This document shows positions 10,974 to 22,138 of a stretch of DNA of 64,000 nucleotides, piece after piece (position 1 is the first letter of the stretch; each line of letters starts with the position of its first letter). Position numbers and translations under genes: made by a program. Under the pieces are notes generated by a model. That model saw only the letters and a program-made list of their open reading frames with translations, was not told the origin of the DNA and made no database searches. The DNA comes from Notolepis coatsorum. Taxonomy: Eukaryota > Chordata > Actinopteri > Aulopiformes > Paralepididae. Where the stretch lies: the NCBI GenBank assembly GCA_963971535.1, contig OZ020589.1:76884811-76948810 (forward strand). The letters are read 5' to 3'.

Positions 10974-12627
10974 TGTCGCGGGTGGGGGTATGTGTGTGTC
11001 TGTGTGTATTCATGGAGCGGTGGGATTTACCCATGGGAGTTCCCTCTCTTGCGTTACAGGCTGTGCCGTTGGAGTAAGCTGATTGGCTGGCTGGCGCATA
11101 GGGGCGGTGCCCTGGAACCCCGCAAACTTGCTCAAAAGGGAGGCGAGTATTGTCAGCTGGGGGCGAGACACAGAAGGACGAGACCCGGAGCAGAGGAGGA
11201 AAGAGAAACCCGAGGACGCCGACTGGTGATATTGCTGGTACACACGGCACTATTGCGGCTTCCTTGAATGAAAACGGGAGTCGAGAGGACAGTAGCAGAG
11301 GACGCAGGGCTAAGGAGTACGAGGACACGCGGCTCTTTTTGTGTTTTTACCTTTCCTCCAGTGGAACCAGTTCATAGCGGCGACTGCGGTGTTTCCCCCA
11401 CAGTGGAAACGAGTGGAGCTTCAGACCGGAGAGTCATTATCGCCACACCGGGCGCCGTGAGTAAAAGAACGCAAGACAGTAGAATACGTGCCTAAACAAA
11501 CGAACTATTTTCCCGAGTGGTAAATGAAGACATAGACGAACAGTGACTGCATGTGAATTAAGAATATTATTAGTGGCGTGAAGCTGAAGATTATCGGAAC
11601 GGCATACAGTAAAGCCAGTAATACTGTCGAAGACTGGAACCTAGTATTGTGGATTCTCCATCCGCTGTGAACTACCTTTCTCTCTTTTCTAAATCATATG
11701 GAGGATATCTAATCCATTGTGCATTGTGACGAACCCGTGAACGGGGGGACCTTGCTCTTACTGACTGTGCCTTTCATTGCAGGCGGAAGGACATTATTGC
11801 ACGCCTGGTGCTTGGAGTGCCTAAAACACCCCAGTACAGACAGAACAGTTTTAGCCCGAAGCCGAGAGGGGCTACGGGAGCGGAAGGAGGTGGCGTCCTT
11901 CCGGCCCTCAGCTTCGGGCCCCGGTTATCATTAACCTTTTTTGTATTGTTTGTAACTCAGCGCTTCCACTGCCCCAGACCTAGGTTAGGATATGGGAGGA
12001 GTATTCTAGGCCTGGTCACAACCCCTAGCGGTGAACAGCACCCACTATCCTATCCAAACCCCCTTAATTTACCGTGTGAACACTTAGTGTGTATTTATCT
12101 ACCTATATTCTCCCTAAATCATTTGCCGTGGCTCCCCGAGGGATAGTGTGATATCGATACTTATTTCAGGCTGTTTGCCGTGTGGTATAGTGTGATTCTA
12201 AGTTGACGTTTGATAGTCATAGACCCGTGTGCAGGGCAGACTCTTTTTCCTTCACGTGTGTAGTGTCTCAGGGGCGGGGATAGGTGGCGTGGGTGGGAGT
12301 AACAGTCTGGGGGTGGGTTTACGGGCATTGAGCACTTCCTCCTTTTAAACGACCTTAGGCTTAAGAGGCGTGGGTATTTTAATCTAGTCTAATAGTGTTT
12401 AGGTAGGTTTATGAATTTGTATCTTATGTATTAAAGTATTGCCTGTTTTTCTTAAATACCATTATGTAATAAAGTATTGCTTGTTTTTGCTAAACATTCT
12501 CGCCTTGTCTGTCTGTGGTCCTGGGGAATCTGTTGTGGTAGTTCAGCTGAGCTCTTTGGAAAGTACACCTGTGCGCTTGCACTTCCTAGCTGTAGACTGG
12601 GGTGCTTTTCATTGGGGTCTGGTGACA
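10974..12627. mobile_element. Probable solo LTR, 1.65 kb, in L1 ORF2
   Basis: Fossil. The L1 reading is interrupted between 10,973 and 12,628 by a unit that starts tgtcgcgggt and ends ggtgaca, flanked by a 4-bp duplication ttta (10,970-10,973 and 12,628-12,631). TG...CA ends, a short duplication and AATAAA-like signals near 12,431 and 12,466 fit an LTR left by recombination. No internal retroviral domain is visible. Family not identified; a large non-autonomous element is the alternative. Confidence 0.55.
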
Positions 12628-12631
12628 TTTA

Positions 12632-13923
12632 TCTTTCCTCTAACTTCCTTTACCTCTCTAAGTGTCTTTTGGTTCTTTGAGCTTTGGTGTTCTTTCTCTA
12701 ATTCTTTCAGTTTCTTTATCAAGTTCTGGTATGTCTTTATTCTGGCCTTCTTGAGTAATGCCGTCTTTGCTATACATTTTCCACGTATTACTACCTTTAG
12801 TGCATCCCATAAAATGTTTGGGTCTACCTCTCCATTATCATTTTCTTCTCTGTATCTAATTATGTCTCCTTTTACTTCGTTAACCAAACCTATGTTATTT
12901 AATAGTCCTACGTTCAGTCTCCAAACTGTATTTCCCTGCCTACTTTTAAGATTCACTGTCAGATATATTGCGCTATGGTCTGATATGTCCGTTACCCCTA
13001 TCCTGCAGTCTTCTACCCTGTATCTGTTCCCTGTTGTCATGAGAAAATAGTCTATCCTTGAATATGTTGTGTGTGGATGTGAATAATGTGTGTATTCTCT
13101 GTCTAGTGTGTGTATTTCTCTCCATATATCCATGATTCCTAATTCTGCCACTTGTATATTCATATATTTGCTAATGTTTGTCCTCCATTTCTTTGTGCTT
13201 GTCATGTCTATATCATAGTTCAGTACTACATTAAAATCACCTGTACAGATTAGGACCCCTTCCCCTTCCATCGCTATGATATCAAAGATTGTTTCAAATA
13301 GATATTTCTCACTTTCTGGTGGAGCATACACATTCACTAGTGTTATCATTTGACCTTCCATTTACCCCTTGACCATTACATACCTCCCCTCTTTATCCCT
13401 TATTTCCCTGATAATTTCAAACTTCACTGTGTTCTTAATTAGTATAGCTACTCCTCTTTTAAGGTTCTGTTTAAAAGAACTATAAAACAAATTCTCATAC
13501 CCGAATCTCTTCAGCTTTTCATGTTCTTGTGATATTAGATGTGTTTCTTGTAAGAAGATACAGAAAAAATAAATAACGCACATCCTCCGTTTGTTGGTGC
13601 TGAGCCAAACTGTAAAAACAGTAATACATAAAAACAAAGCGGGGCTCGCAACTCACTTGTAGTTCCAAGGTAATTTTAATAAACAAAAAAGGCAGTAGAT
13701 GCAACTTTTAGACCTTACCGGCTTGAGGAGGACCGGTAAGGTCGAAACGTTGCATCTACTGCCTTTTTTGTTTATTAAAATCACCTTGGAACTACAAGTG
13801 AGTTGCAAGCCCCGCTTTGTTCTCTTGTAAGAAGATAACCTGCGCCTCTTCTTTCTTAAGTTTCGTCATCACCTTACTCCTTTTGATCGGACTATTCATA
13901 CCATTAACATTCAACGACATCAT
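12632..13923 (-). pseudogene. L1 ORF2, endonuclease segment
   Basis: The N-terminus of L1 ORF2, read right to left from the ATG at about 13,923 (MMSLNVNGMNSPIKR). It shows the L1 endonuclease landmarks in order: LNVNG, FLQETH, RGVAILI, VNVYAPP, GDFN, HTTYSRIDYFL and SDHSAIYL. After the endonuclease comes VKEVRGKIN, whose continuation is displaced by the probable solo LTR. A 262-bp hairpin element splits the segment right after the codons for VIFLQE. A stop lies in frame before MEGQMITLV (near 13,362). Confidence 0.85.
13561..13822. mobile_element. 262-bp hairpin insertion with 15-bp target duplication
   Basis: The insertion is flanked by tcttgtaagaagata at 13,546-13,560 and 13,823-13,837. 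Arms of about 72 bp (13,634-13,705 and 13,749-13,820) are near-perfect inverted repeats. An inner stem gaccttaccgg / ccggtaaggtc encloses an 11-base loop. The sequence aaggtcgaaacgttgc at the fold resembles the GAAAC-containing segment common at the ends of Penelope-like elements of fish. A long target duplication with inverted, truncated ends is known for that group, so this may be a short Penelope-derived copy; that is inference. Confidence 0.65.
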
Positions 13924-14570
13924 TTTGATACCCTTAACTTGTGTCATATTTATTTTCCAAATGTTCTCCCGTTCTACCCATGTCAGATAAAATAATATTT
14001 GTGGTTGTAGCCTCTGCTATCCCTGTCTGATTTACATACATATAACCATAATAAACATTAACATCAACATTAACACTTGGTACTCCCATGGTAGTAGAGG
14101 CTCTCAGTCGTATCCCTCTTTCCCCCGCTGGCGGGTGGGGAGTAGTGGCTCTCCTAGTGAGAGGGCTCCCCCTAGTGGCTAAAAGATGCGCACTATACAT
14201 GTCGAACTTGTTCTGTGTGCGACCTCCGAGCTCCCGGTCAAAAGCTCTGCATTAGTCACTTTCATGTTCCCTTCTATTTGTATTATGTGTCACGTGTAAC
14301 CCTGTGGTTCTTTCATGTCCGTCCCAATATATCTCTTGAAACTCCATGTCCTTTTTTATAACTTTTGGTATAATTATATGTACCATCTTCTCATTGCATA
14401 AGTCATTTTCATGTTTACATTTACTTGTATTGTGTGTGTCACATGTATACCAGTCTAATGTGTATTGTACTTATCCTTCCTTGGATCACCGTGTCCCCTC
14501 TCGTCTCCTCTCTGCTCCCCTTCCCTGTGTCTTTTTGTCATTCTTCTCAGTTGATCCGCTTTGAATCGGT

Positions 14571-15598
14571 TCAGATCTCCTTCACCTTCCCGTCCTCCTC
14601 TCCTCGTCCTCGTCCCTTAACCCTGGTCCATCTTCGCGTCTTCTCCAACCTCTGCATTAGCGTCGGTCTCTCTCCTTCTCCTCCTGGCACCCTCCATCCT
14701 CTCCGGTTCATGTCCCTTGTCGCTTCCCGCACGTCGTTGTACACCTTGATGCCTTCTTTCCAATGGACCTTCAGCGTGGTCATTGGTGATTGAAATCTGA
14801 TTCCTTTCTCTTTCAAAGTCTTTTTTATCTGAACATAGCTCAGACGTTTTACAGCCACCTCTGTTGAATACTCATGGTCGAAGGTTATCCTCTGCCCCTC
14901 CACCTCCATCTTCGTAGATGCCAGGCTGCTCTCAGAATGTTTTCTTTGACTTCGAATTTCAAGAAATTAACTATAACTGCTCTCGGTGGTCTGTTTATCT
15001 GTGGCTTTGGCGCTGGGGCCCTGTGCGCCCTTTGAATCTCTATCTTGTCGAGGTCTGACATTTCTAATTCTTCTCAAATTAGGTTGTCTACATATTTGGT
15101 CATCGAGTCTCCTTCTATCCCTTCTCTCAGTCCCCATATTCTTATATTATTTCTTCTTGACCTCCCCTCCAAGTCCGTTAGCTTTTCTCTCAACATGTTT
15201 TGTTGTTCGAGCGTCGCAATTAGAATTCCTTGTATTTCTGTATTCCATTCCTCCGTTTCAGCTGTCCTCTCTTCTAACATCCTTATGTCTTTCTCTTGTT
15301 CCTGTAGTTTTCCATCAATTGTCTCGAGTCTCTTATTTATTTCTTCTCTGAGCTCATCCTGACCCTTCTTTAATTCTTCCCTGAGTCTGTCGATGTTGTT
15401 CTGGATGTTCTGTGTGTTAGCTTGGATGCTAGTCTGTATGCTAGCCTGTAGCTCCTCTACCCAAGTGGGCACCTCTGCTCTGTCGCCTTGCGCCATGCTA
15501 GCTTGATTTTCCTGCGTTACCTCCTCATGTCGATAACTTTCCTCCAGTGCTTGTATCTCTTCTGGGGTCGCTTTTCTTTTGCTTTTTCTCGTGTTCAT
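14571..15598 (-). pseudogene. L1 ORF1 (coiled coil and RRM-like)
   Basis: Minus strand from the ATG at 15,598. The first 174 codons hold a basic start (MNTRKSKRKA), a long heptad-rich coiled coil (about residues 55-140, for example LREELKKGQDELREEINKR), and the RRM-like start NNIRIWGLREG, as in L1 ORF1 RNA chaperones. A stop follows YVDNLI near 15,076; the same frame goes on with LDKIEIQRAHRAPAP. A frame change near 14,910 leads into a segment (14,909-14,571) with ITFDHEYSTEVAVKR and FQSPMTTLKVHW, the ORF1 C-terminal domain. One stop and at least one frameshift, so it is inactive. Confidence 0.85.
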
Positions 15599-15855
15599 AC
15601 TTCCTTTTCTCTTATATCATTGAATTGTCACTTTTTATTTTGTTTTAGATATTTTAACTTCCTTTTTCGTTGTTCTTTGACCGGGAGCAATTTACAATGG
15701 CCGTCTACCCGAACATCTCAAACCGGAGTTCCTGTAGAACGTTTTTAAGTCTAATTAAAAAATGTGTTGCATGGGTTGTAGTCGTTTTTGAGGAAAAAAA
15801 GACATGTTGCAGATTTGCCTTTAAACCAATGCACTGGAAACAACTAGTATAAAAA

Positions 15856-15955
15856 TGTGGCTACTCTTGGATGTTCAAATTTTTTTTATTGGCACATTTA
15901 AAACCAACGTTTCAGCACTACACCTTCATTAGGGTTCAACACCAAAATGCGTTAG
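15856..15955 (-). other. Penelope-like terminal fragment (tentative)
   Basis: The complementary strand reads ccctaatgaaggtg...gctgaaacgttgg. This resembles the CTGATGA...GAAAC layout of hammerhead motifs carried by Penelope-like elements, with one core base changed (CTAATGA). A T-rich stretch lies to the left. It sits just before a hAT MITE. Too short and diverged for certainty. Confidence 0.4.
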
Positions 15956-15963
15956 TTCTAGAC

Positions 15964-16088
15964 CAGGGGTTCTCAAACTGTTTTATACCACGACCCCATT
16001 TTACTCAGGATTTTTTCAAGTAATTTAATTACTTGTCACCTACCCACGACCCCACTTTGGGTCACGACCCATACTTTGAGAACCGCTG
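15964..16088. mobile_element. 125-bp hAT MITE
   Basis: The ends are caggggttctcaaac and its near complement ending in ttgagaaccgctg. An exact 8-bp duplication ttctagac lies at 15,956-15,963 and 16,089-16,096. The interior carries cacgacccc twice, in a partly palindromic arrangement. This is a typical short hAT MITE of vertebrate genomes. Confidence 0.9.
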
Positions 16089-16096
16089 TTCTAGAC

Positions 16097-16600
16097 GTAC
16101 AATATGTAATTTTCTGCCACTAGGGGTTTCTCACTCAAAACAATAACAAAATACAGCGTTTGATGACATTGGTCCTCATTCTGGAACGTGTTCGTAAGTG
16201 CCTTGGGAAATATCTTGGTAAAAAATTCGTACCAACATCTTACGGAAATCCTCCTCCGGATTCCTGAACGCGTGAAACGGTCTCCGTAACTCAAGTTTCA
16301 AGTTCAAGTTCAAGTTTCTTTATTAGTTGTCATACAAAAGTACAGAATACTTTTATATTAAATGCTTCTTTCTGTTTTGCTCCAGAGATTGTGCTAGATA
16401 AAAATAGTAAAAAAAAAGTATAATAAAAAGATTTATTTAGGCACGTTGGAAGGGGGGGTGCGGGAGCACCCCCCCTCAGTTATTGCAAAGAATATTTTTT
16501 TGTGTATTATTTTATGACGGTATTTATATATTTGTATATTATATTCTCCAATCTGTCAAATAAAGTTTTCATTCATTCATTACACTACTGTACACAATCA
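16097..16600. other. Abutting LINE tails in opposite orientation
   Basis: At 16,290-16,340 tandem caagtt units lead into tttctttattagttgtcata, the complement of a LINE-type 3' end. At 16,560-16,600 aataaagttttcattcatt closes with ATTC units, a plus-strand LINE-type 3' end. The GTGCGGGAGCACCC palindrome lies between (16,457-16,470). No coding sequence is recognised. Confidence 0.45.
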
Positions 16601-18656
16601 TACGTGTAAAACCGACAAGATTGCAGCAGAGTAGATTTTCGAGTGATGACAGACTGTCACAGACAGATTGACAGGTGAAACAACTAATTGTATTCAACTC
16701 CTGTCTCCCGCCCTTCCCACGCGCCACGAACCACTGAGCTACTATGATACAGTGTAGATCATAGGCTTGCGCAGTCAGTCAATTTTAGCTAGTAGTCAGA
16801 CTTTGCTAGCACAGAATGTCTCACTCGCAGAAAAGAAAAATATCAGATTTATTTTCTAAACTTCCGCCGGTCCCAGTGACAGTCCCACTAAATCTGATAA
16901 ACGTCAGAGAGAGACAGAGACGACAGGTCGTTCAGCCTCAGCATCAGGTATTGAGGAGTTAACTGAGTCTGTTCCCCCCCGATCTGTGCCAGCAGCAGTG
17001 CTACTGCTAGTAGACCAACAGCAGCAGCAGCTAGCCACCACTATTACGATTCCTTCCTCTCCTCCTCTTCAATCTAGTGAGGCTAGTGCTACTAAAATCA
17101 ATGCAGATCATGATGTGTCATTCAGACCACTTGATAATTATGTATTTCCTGCCCGAAAATACCCTGGGGAGAGCTTCACTCGCTCCTGTAAGGCAGCCTG
17201 GTTCAAAGATGGCAGTGGCGCTAGAGTACATTGCTGAACATGACAGCATTGTGTGCGGTGTGTGTAGGTCAGCGATTGTGAAAAAGTTGGTGTCCAAGAG
17301 CGAGATCGCCTTTGTAAAGGAGACAGGCTTTTCCAATTGGAGGAAAGCAATGGAGAAATTACGGGACCATGAGAAATCTCGCATTCATTCAGATGCGAGT
17401 AAAAAATGTGCAGCGCTGAAAAGTAAGCCAATTAATGCACTGCTTTCCGAAACGATTGCCAAAAAACAAATGACAGCGAGGAAAATGCTAGAGCTGCAGT
17501 TCAGCTGCATACGATTCCTCGGCGCCAGGGGCTTCCACTGAGGGGTGATGCAAATAGGGATGGGGTGTTATGGCAGCTGATGATGGAAAGAGTGTGCACC
17601 GAGTCTGATCCCTAGTTGAAGAATTGGCTCCAAAAGAGAGACAACTGGATGTCCAACAACATCCAAAACGAAATCTTACAGCTGTTTGCCCATGATATTC
17701 AGCGACAAATTAGAGGCAAAGCATCCAAAAGCCCATTCTTTGGCTTGAGCGCTGAGGGAACCACTAAAAAAGAACAATTCTCGTGTAATATACAGTTCGC
17801 CGATGACAACTTGGAAGCTCAGAACTTCTTTTTGGATTTTTACAATGCCTCAGACACAACAGCCAAGACGCTGTTTTTGTGTATAAAAGACATTCTTTTA
17901 AGCCTCTACCTGCCCATGGAGAGGCTGATAGTATACTGTTTTGACGGGGCCAGCAACATGTCTGGGGGGTACAAGGGGGTACAGGCTAGACTAAAGGAAA
18001 TGTGTCCCGACTCTGTTTTTGTCCACTGCGCAAATCACTCATTGGATCTAGTATTGCAGGAGGTGGCAAGAGAAGTGAGGCTGGTGGCTGATATGATGAA
18101 CTTCATACGAGAGGTTATCGTTATCATAAATGATTCGGCTAAGAGAAAGGCCTTGTTCCAATCCCTTTTTGAAAGTGGAGATGTGGTAAACCTGCTTGCC
18201 CTGTGCCCAACACGCTGGTGCGTCAGAGTTGTGGCACTGGTCTGCTCACCTGCTATGGTGAAATGTTACAGACCTTCAGGACCTTGGAGAACGACAACAC
18301 TGTCAGGGGGAAAACGCATGCCAAAGTAGCTGGACTCCTCACAAAAGCCACTCAAATGCGCACAGTCTTCGGTTTGCTGACCTGTGTTACTGTGTTCACT
18401 CCCTGCGAGGCAGTGGCAAAGTCTTTACAAGGCACCAAAGTCACCGCCCTTGGATCAATGGAATCCAGCAAACTCCTTTGCCAGCGACTGAGCACACTGC
18501 GACAGGATGCCACCATCGACGAAATGATGGCCAAGGCAAAGGAATACGCAGCTCGCTACAATTTAAAGACGCCATATCCTCCGCGAGTCACCAAGGCCCC
18601 TGCACGCTTTTGCCATATGGAGGACCGTCACCAGGAGGAGTTGAGCAATGTGGAAG

Positions 18657-19487
18657 GTGGGCATGGGCTGTTATAATACCGTAATTTTCGCACTATAAGC
18701 CGCACCTGAATATAAGCCGCAGCAGCTAAATTAAATGATGTGTACATATATAAGCCGCACTGGACTATAAGCCGCAGGTGTTTTAATGTTTAATTACCAT
18801 ATGTAATTAGCATTGGGACACAATACTGTCGGACAAATAACAAGAATTAACTCATTTACAAGTTGTATTAAGTTTAGCAAATAAGGGAACAGATAAATAA
18901 CATTTCAATGCAGTCAAAAAAGCAATATTTTGAATTTTACATTTTCGGGTTTGGTCACGTCGAGTCACATATAAGCCGCACCTTTATATAAGCCGCAGGG
19001 TCGAAAAATGGGGGGAAAAGGCGTGGCTTATAGTCCAAAAATCACGGTAAGTGGTGGAAAATGGGGATTCAATATTTAAATAGTCTAGAAGTATACTTCA
19101 ACAAATGTAACATCAGCCTACTCATCAATTATACCGAAAAAAATAAATACTATTTAATATAGGCCTATCTTTCTTTTTCGTTATGCCTTTAATATGCCTA
19201 TAGCCTAATATAGGCTAATATTAGGCCTATAGCCTATAGCCTAATATAATAATTAAATAAATGATAGTCTATTAGGCTACATATTATATTATTATACTAG
19301 AAAATAGCCCCAGGCCACCTAAGTACCTTTTTCTCTCTCGATATTGAGTTATAGCCTATACTTGAGTCAGAGTGTCTATAAAGCACAAAGCAAGCTGGTT
19401 ACTGGTATAGGCTACTTTATTGAAGTTACTTTCGAACGCAAAAATATGATCCTAAATATGTTTTTGTCTAACTCAATCCATATATAG
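18657..19487 (+). other. Probable intron of the hAT transposase gene
   Basis: Donor gaag|gtgggc at 18,657 and acceptor tatatag|ggtatcc at 19,487. Splicing would give SNVEGYPSVWKREAFEALD in one frame, matching the expected run of hAT transposase sequence on both sides. The interior is AT-rich, contains repeated ataggcctat motifs, and hosts a TA-flanked MITE. The acceptor has a poor pyrimidine tract, so the exact boundary is inferred from reading frame. Confidence 0.6.
18679..19047. mobile_element. TA-flanked MITE with tataagccgcac repeats
   Basis: Inverted ends of about 25 bp: ccgtaattttcgcactataa at the left, and at the right the complement of ccgtgatttttggactataa. Both are flanked by TA, as for Tc1/mariner-type insertions. 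The motif ataagccgca recurs at least five times, near both ends. The MITE lies inside the probable intron of the transposase gene. Confidence 0.7.
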
Positions 19488-20001
19488 GGTATCCAAGTGT
19501 GTGGAAAAGGGAGGCGTTTGAGGCCCTAGACCTGGTCCGGTCAGAGGTGGAGCGGCGTTTTGACCAGGAGGGAATCCGAGTTGCTGCAAGACGAGAGCAA
19601 GCCGTTATCAATGCGGCTTGGGGGAGAGACAAGTGGAAGTGGATGTAAATGGCTCTCAGGAACTGACGCTCTTTGTGCCAGAGCGGCTAAGCCTGGAGTT
19701 GGCCATGCTGGGGGATATTTGCATGGGGCAAGAAGTAACCACCATCCAGGACGTCGTGTCCATCATACAAGAGCTGCAGCCACAAACACGATCCATGCTA
19801 TCGGAGGTGGAAAGACTAATAAAGATGTGTCTTTCGCTCCCCATCTCTGTCGCGGCATCGGAGCGCTCTTTCTCTGCCCTGCGCAGACTGAAAACCTGGC
19901 TGCGCAACACAATAAAGCAAAAGAGACTCAATCACGTAGCAGTAATGAATGTTCACCATGACATTTTGGATGACATCGATGATTCCACTCTGATAAAATA
20001 A

Positions 20002-20919
20002 TAAATTTCACGTACGACTGAGCGAAGGTCCACTTTTGGTCGTTCATGAGACTGATGGTTCACCGTTTAATTGTTATGAGGTATTCAGCGCCAATATTTC
20101 ACAGCTGTCAGTTCAAACGCGTCATTCACACTGCAAAGCGAGCAACTATTGGGACTAAAAAAGAGGACACCTGTGTATAGCTATGAAAGTTGTCTGCATT
20201 AAGATTGATCCACATTAAATGCCTTGAGGTAAGAGTCTTTGTCTCGCCAAATAAGCGTATACCGCATAAGCAAGCCAGATAGCTGCATGGCAAATGGCAA
20301 TAGCCTTTCTTCAGATAAAATAACTTTTGTTTGATGTTCGATTTTATCTGAGCAATGTTTGTGAAATCAAAATCCGCTTTTTGACAATGTTGTTTAAAAT
20401 AACCCAAACAGAGTAGTTTTAGTATATAACCTAATGCTGTTCTGCAATAGGCTAAAGCAGGGGTTTTCAACCTTTTCTTGACCAGGGACCCTCAAGGTAT
20501 TCAGAAGTTCAAGTGAGGTTTGATTGTTTTTATTTCGTCAGGCTTGAAAAGTTAAAATAAAACAATTATTACGTTCTTCTCGTTTGCCTCACGTCTCACG
20601 TCATTTTCAGTTAAAGGGTCAATAGAAATAATTTATTTCAAAGCCATTCTAAACAAAAAAAAGTTCCTCTCACGGCGTTCTGAAAAAAAAGAAAATCTCA
20701 GAAAGGCAGCACCCCCTGCCGATTTAAAGTTCCAACGTGCTTGTAATGAGGTATGAGTTGTAGTGCAAATTCTTTACCAATAAATATAAAGTGTGTTAAG
20801 TGTCTAAAGTGGGTAAAGTGGGTGCTGCAGTGAATTGTTTGTTTAAAGTGAGTGAGTGTGTGTGTGTGTGGATGTGTGTGTTGTGAGTATATTTGATGGT
20901 TGTTACATAGTATTATTGT
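20002..20919. other. Unassigned, with a possible hAT end and LINE 3' UTR
   Basis: Nothing coding is seen from 20,002 to 20,460. At 20,458 caggggttttcaacctttt looks like a hAT MITE left end, but no matching right end was found. From about 20,700 the sequence (GT-rich, then ttacatagtattattgtca) is probably the 3' UTR of the minus-strand LINE fragment that follows. Confidence 0.4.
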
Positions 20920-21399
20920 CATTTAGCATTCTGATGGCCTGAGGATAGAAGCTTCTTCTGAGTCTCTTCTGAGTCTCTCTGTGCTTGCCATGGGACTCCG
21001 GTATCGCTTGCCTGACCGCAGCAGTTCAAAGAGGCATTTGTTTGGGTGGCTGGAGTCTTTGATTATTCTCTTAGCCTTACCCATGCACCGCTTGTTGTAA
21101 ATGTCTTGGAGAGTGGGATGCCTAGCTCCAATTGTGCGTTCGGCTGAACGGGCCACTCTCTGTAGTCTGCTACGGTCTTGTGCGGTGCTATTCCCAAATC
21201 AGGAGGTGATATTGCCAGTCAGGATGCTCTCTATTGTGCATGAGTAGAAGTTATTAAGGATCTTCTGACTCACTTGGAACTTCCTTAAGCGCCTAAGGAA
21301 GTAGAGGCGTTGCCGTGCCTTCTTGATAACACTGTCAATGTGTGTGGTCCATGTCAAGTCCTCGGATATGTGGACTCCGAGGTACTTAAAACTGTTCAC
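20920..21399 (-). pseudogene. LINE RT C-terminal fragment (same group as 1.1-4.5 kb)
   Basis: Minus-strand pieces match the C-terminus of the full-length LINE at 1.1-4.5 kb: FKYLGVHISEDLTWTTHID, QRLYFLRRLRKFQVSQKIL and FYSCTIESILTGNITS (21,399-21,199), then ARSAERTIGARHPTLQDIY and NKRCMGKAKRIIKDSSHP (21,156-20,923). A stop/frame break lies near 21,190. The fragment is 5' truncated, as usual for LINE copies, and ends near the target duplication of the chromovirus at 21,488. Confidence 0.85.
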
Positions 21400-21492
21400 T
21401 CGCTATAAATGCTGTGGATTTCGCATTTCTGAAGATGTTTGGGCGGAGACGTCTATCGGCGCATGCTTGATGACATTATCAAACTGCATCAT

Positions 21493-22125
21493 TGTGAGAC
21501 TGTGGTCTGGAGCACAGCCCAATTGCTGAATACACAGGAGAGGAGATAGGAGCGGTTTCAAGGGTGTTTAATGAAATGAGCAACACAGGAATTGGGGGGA
21601 ATAGAACAGGGTTATGTTCTGTCTTGTGGCTGCCGTGGCGGCAGCGAGCGAGCAAGTGGTCCTTGTGCTTGTCTTGGGAGCTGCTGGGCTGCAGCGGGTG
21701 AGCAAGTGTTCTTCTTCGGGGACAGGAGACGTCCAGGCAGGGACGGCGGTCCTTTGGGGCACAGGAGAGAACAGGTTAGAGTAGGCAATACAAGGATGGA
21801 ATCCAGCAGAGCTTTAGGCAGAGATGTCGTACCTGGGTAGTGGTAATTAATACCACGACAGCTTCTGGTCAGCGTCGAGGAGTAGAAGTAGGCATTCCAT
21901 CAGGGGAGGATTGAGTGCAGCTGTGAAGAGTAAGGTGCCTGACCGCGTGTGAATTAGGGGGATGGAGTGCAGCTGGACGTATGAGGGTAAAGGGGGAGGG
22001 TGGATGGAGAAGGAGAGGATGAGGAGGAGTGTGTAGTGGGTGGAGAGGGGGATGAAGAGGAGCGTGTGGACAACGTGAGGGGAAAAGGAGGGGGAGTGAA
22101 GTATGCCCGTGCTGTGATTATGACA
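21493..22125 (-). repeat. Chromovirus copy 1, 3' LTR
   Basis: Plus-strand ends tgtgagactg and gattatgaca. It pairs with 27,944-28,530 and is longer by about 45 bp near 21,790-21,845. A purine-rich tract (agagggggggtcc on the minus strand, plus-strand 22,126-22,138) abuts it and is the likely polypurine tract. Confidence 0.92.
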
Positions 22126-22138
22126 GGACCCCCCCCTC

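Larger units (their letters stand above)
6046..15855 (-). mobile_element. L1-type LINE, minus strand, broken by insertions
   Basis: A two-ORF L1-clade element read right to left: 5' UTR about 15,600-15,855, ORF1 15,598-14,571, ORF2 from 13,923 down to 6,178, and a short AT-rich 3' UTR to about 6,050. Three insertions interrupt ORF2: a hairpin element (13,561-13,822), a probable solo LTR (10,974-12,627) and a hAT element (6,506-8,543). Each has a readable target duplication, so removing them in thought restores contiguous L1 sequence. The outer ends of the L1 itself are approximate. Confidence 0.85.
16816..20001 (+). pseudogene. hAT transposase, ZMYM1/DUF4371-like, decayed
   Basis: Remains of an autonomous hAT transposase. 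From ATG 16,816 (MSHSQKRKISDLF) the frame shifts near 16,890 into KSDKRQRETETTG and a Gln run, then near 17,200 into a TTF/BED-type zinc-finger region (LEYIAEHDSIVCGVC...FSNWRKAMEKLRDHEKS). DUF4371-like sequence follows: LRGDANRDGVLWQLM (a stop after ESDP), then LKNWLQKRDNWMSNNIQNEI and YCFDGASNMSGGYKGVQ. A frameshift near 18,225 leads to YGEMLQTFRTLEND. After a probable intron come EAFEALDLVRSEVERRF and, in another frame, the C-terminal dimerisation motif LPISVAASERSFSALRRLK (about 19,830). At least four breaks, so dead. Intact copies would cut and paste DNA with 8-bp duplications. Its own terminal repeats were not found. Confidence 0.85.

Noticed and set aside
10618-11328. One 236-codon minus-strand protein
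   Set aside because: The frame fuses LTR sequence with the L1 ORF2 fragment across the insertion boundary at 10,974; not a natural product.
13705-13760. An intact hammerhead ribozyme
   Set aside because: GAAAC is present, but the CTGATGA half is not; the loop reads cttgaggagga. Kept only as a resemblance.
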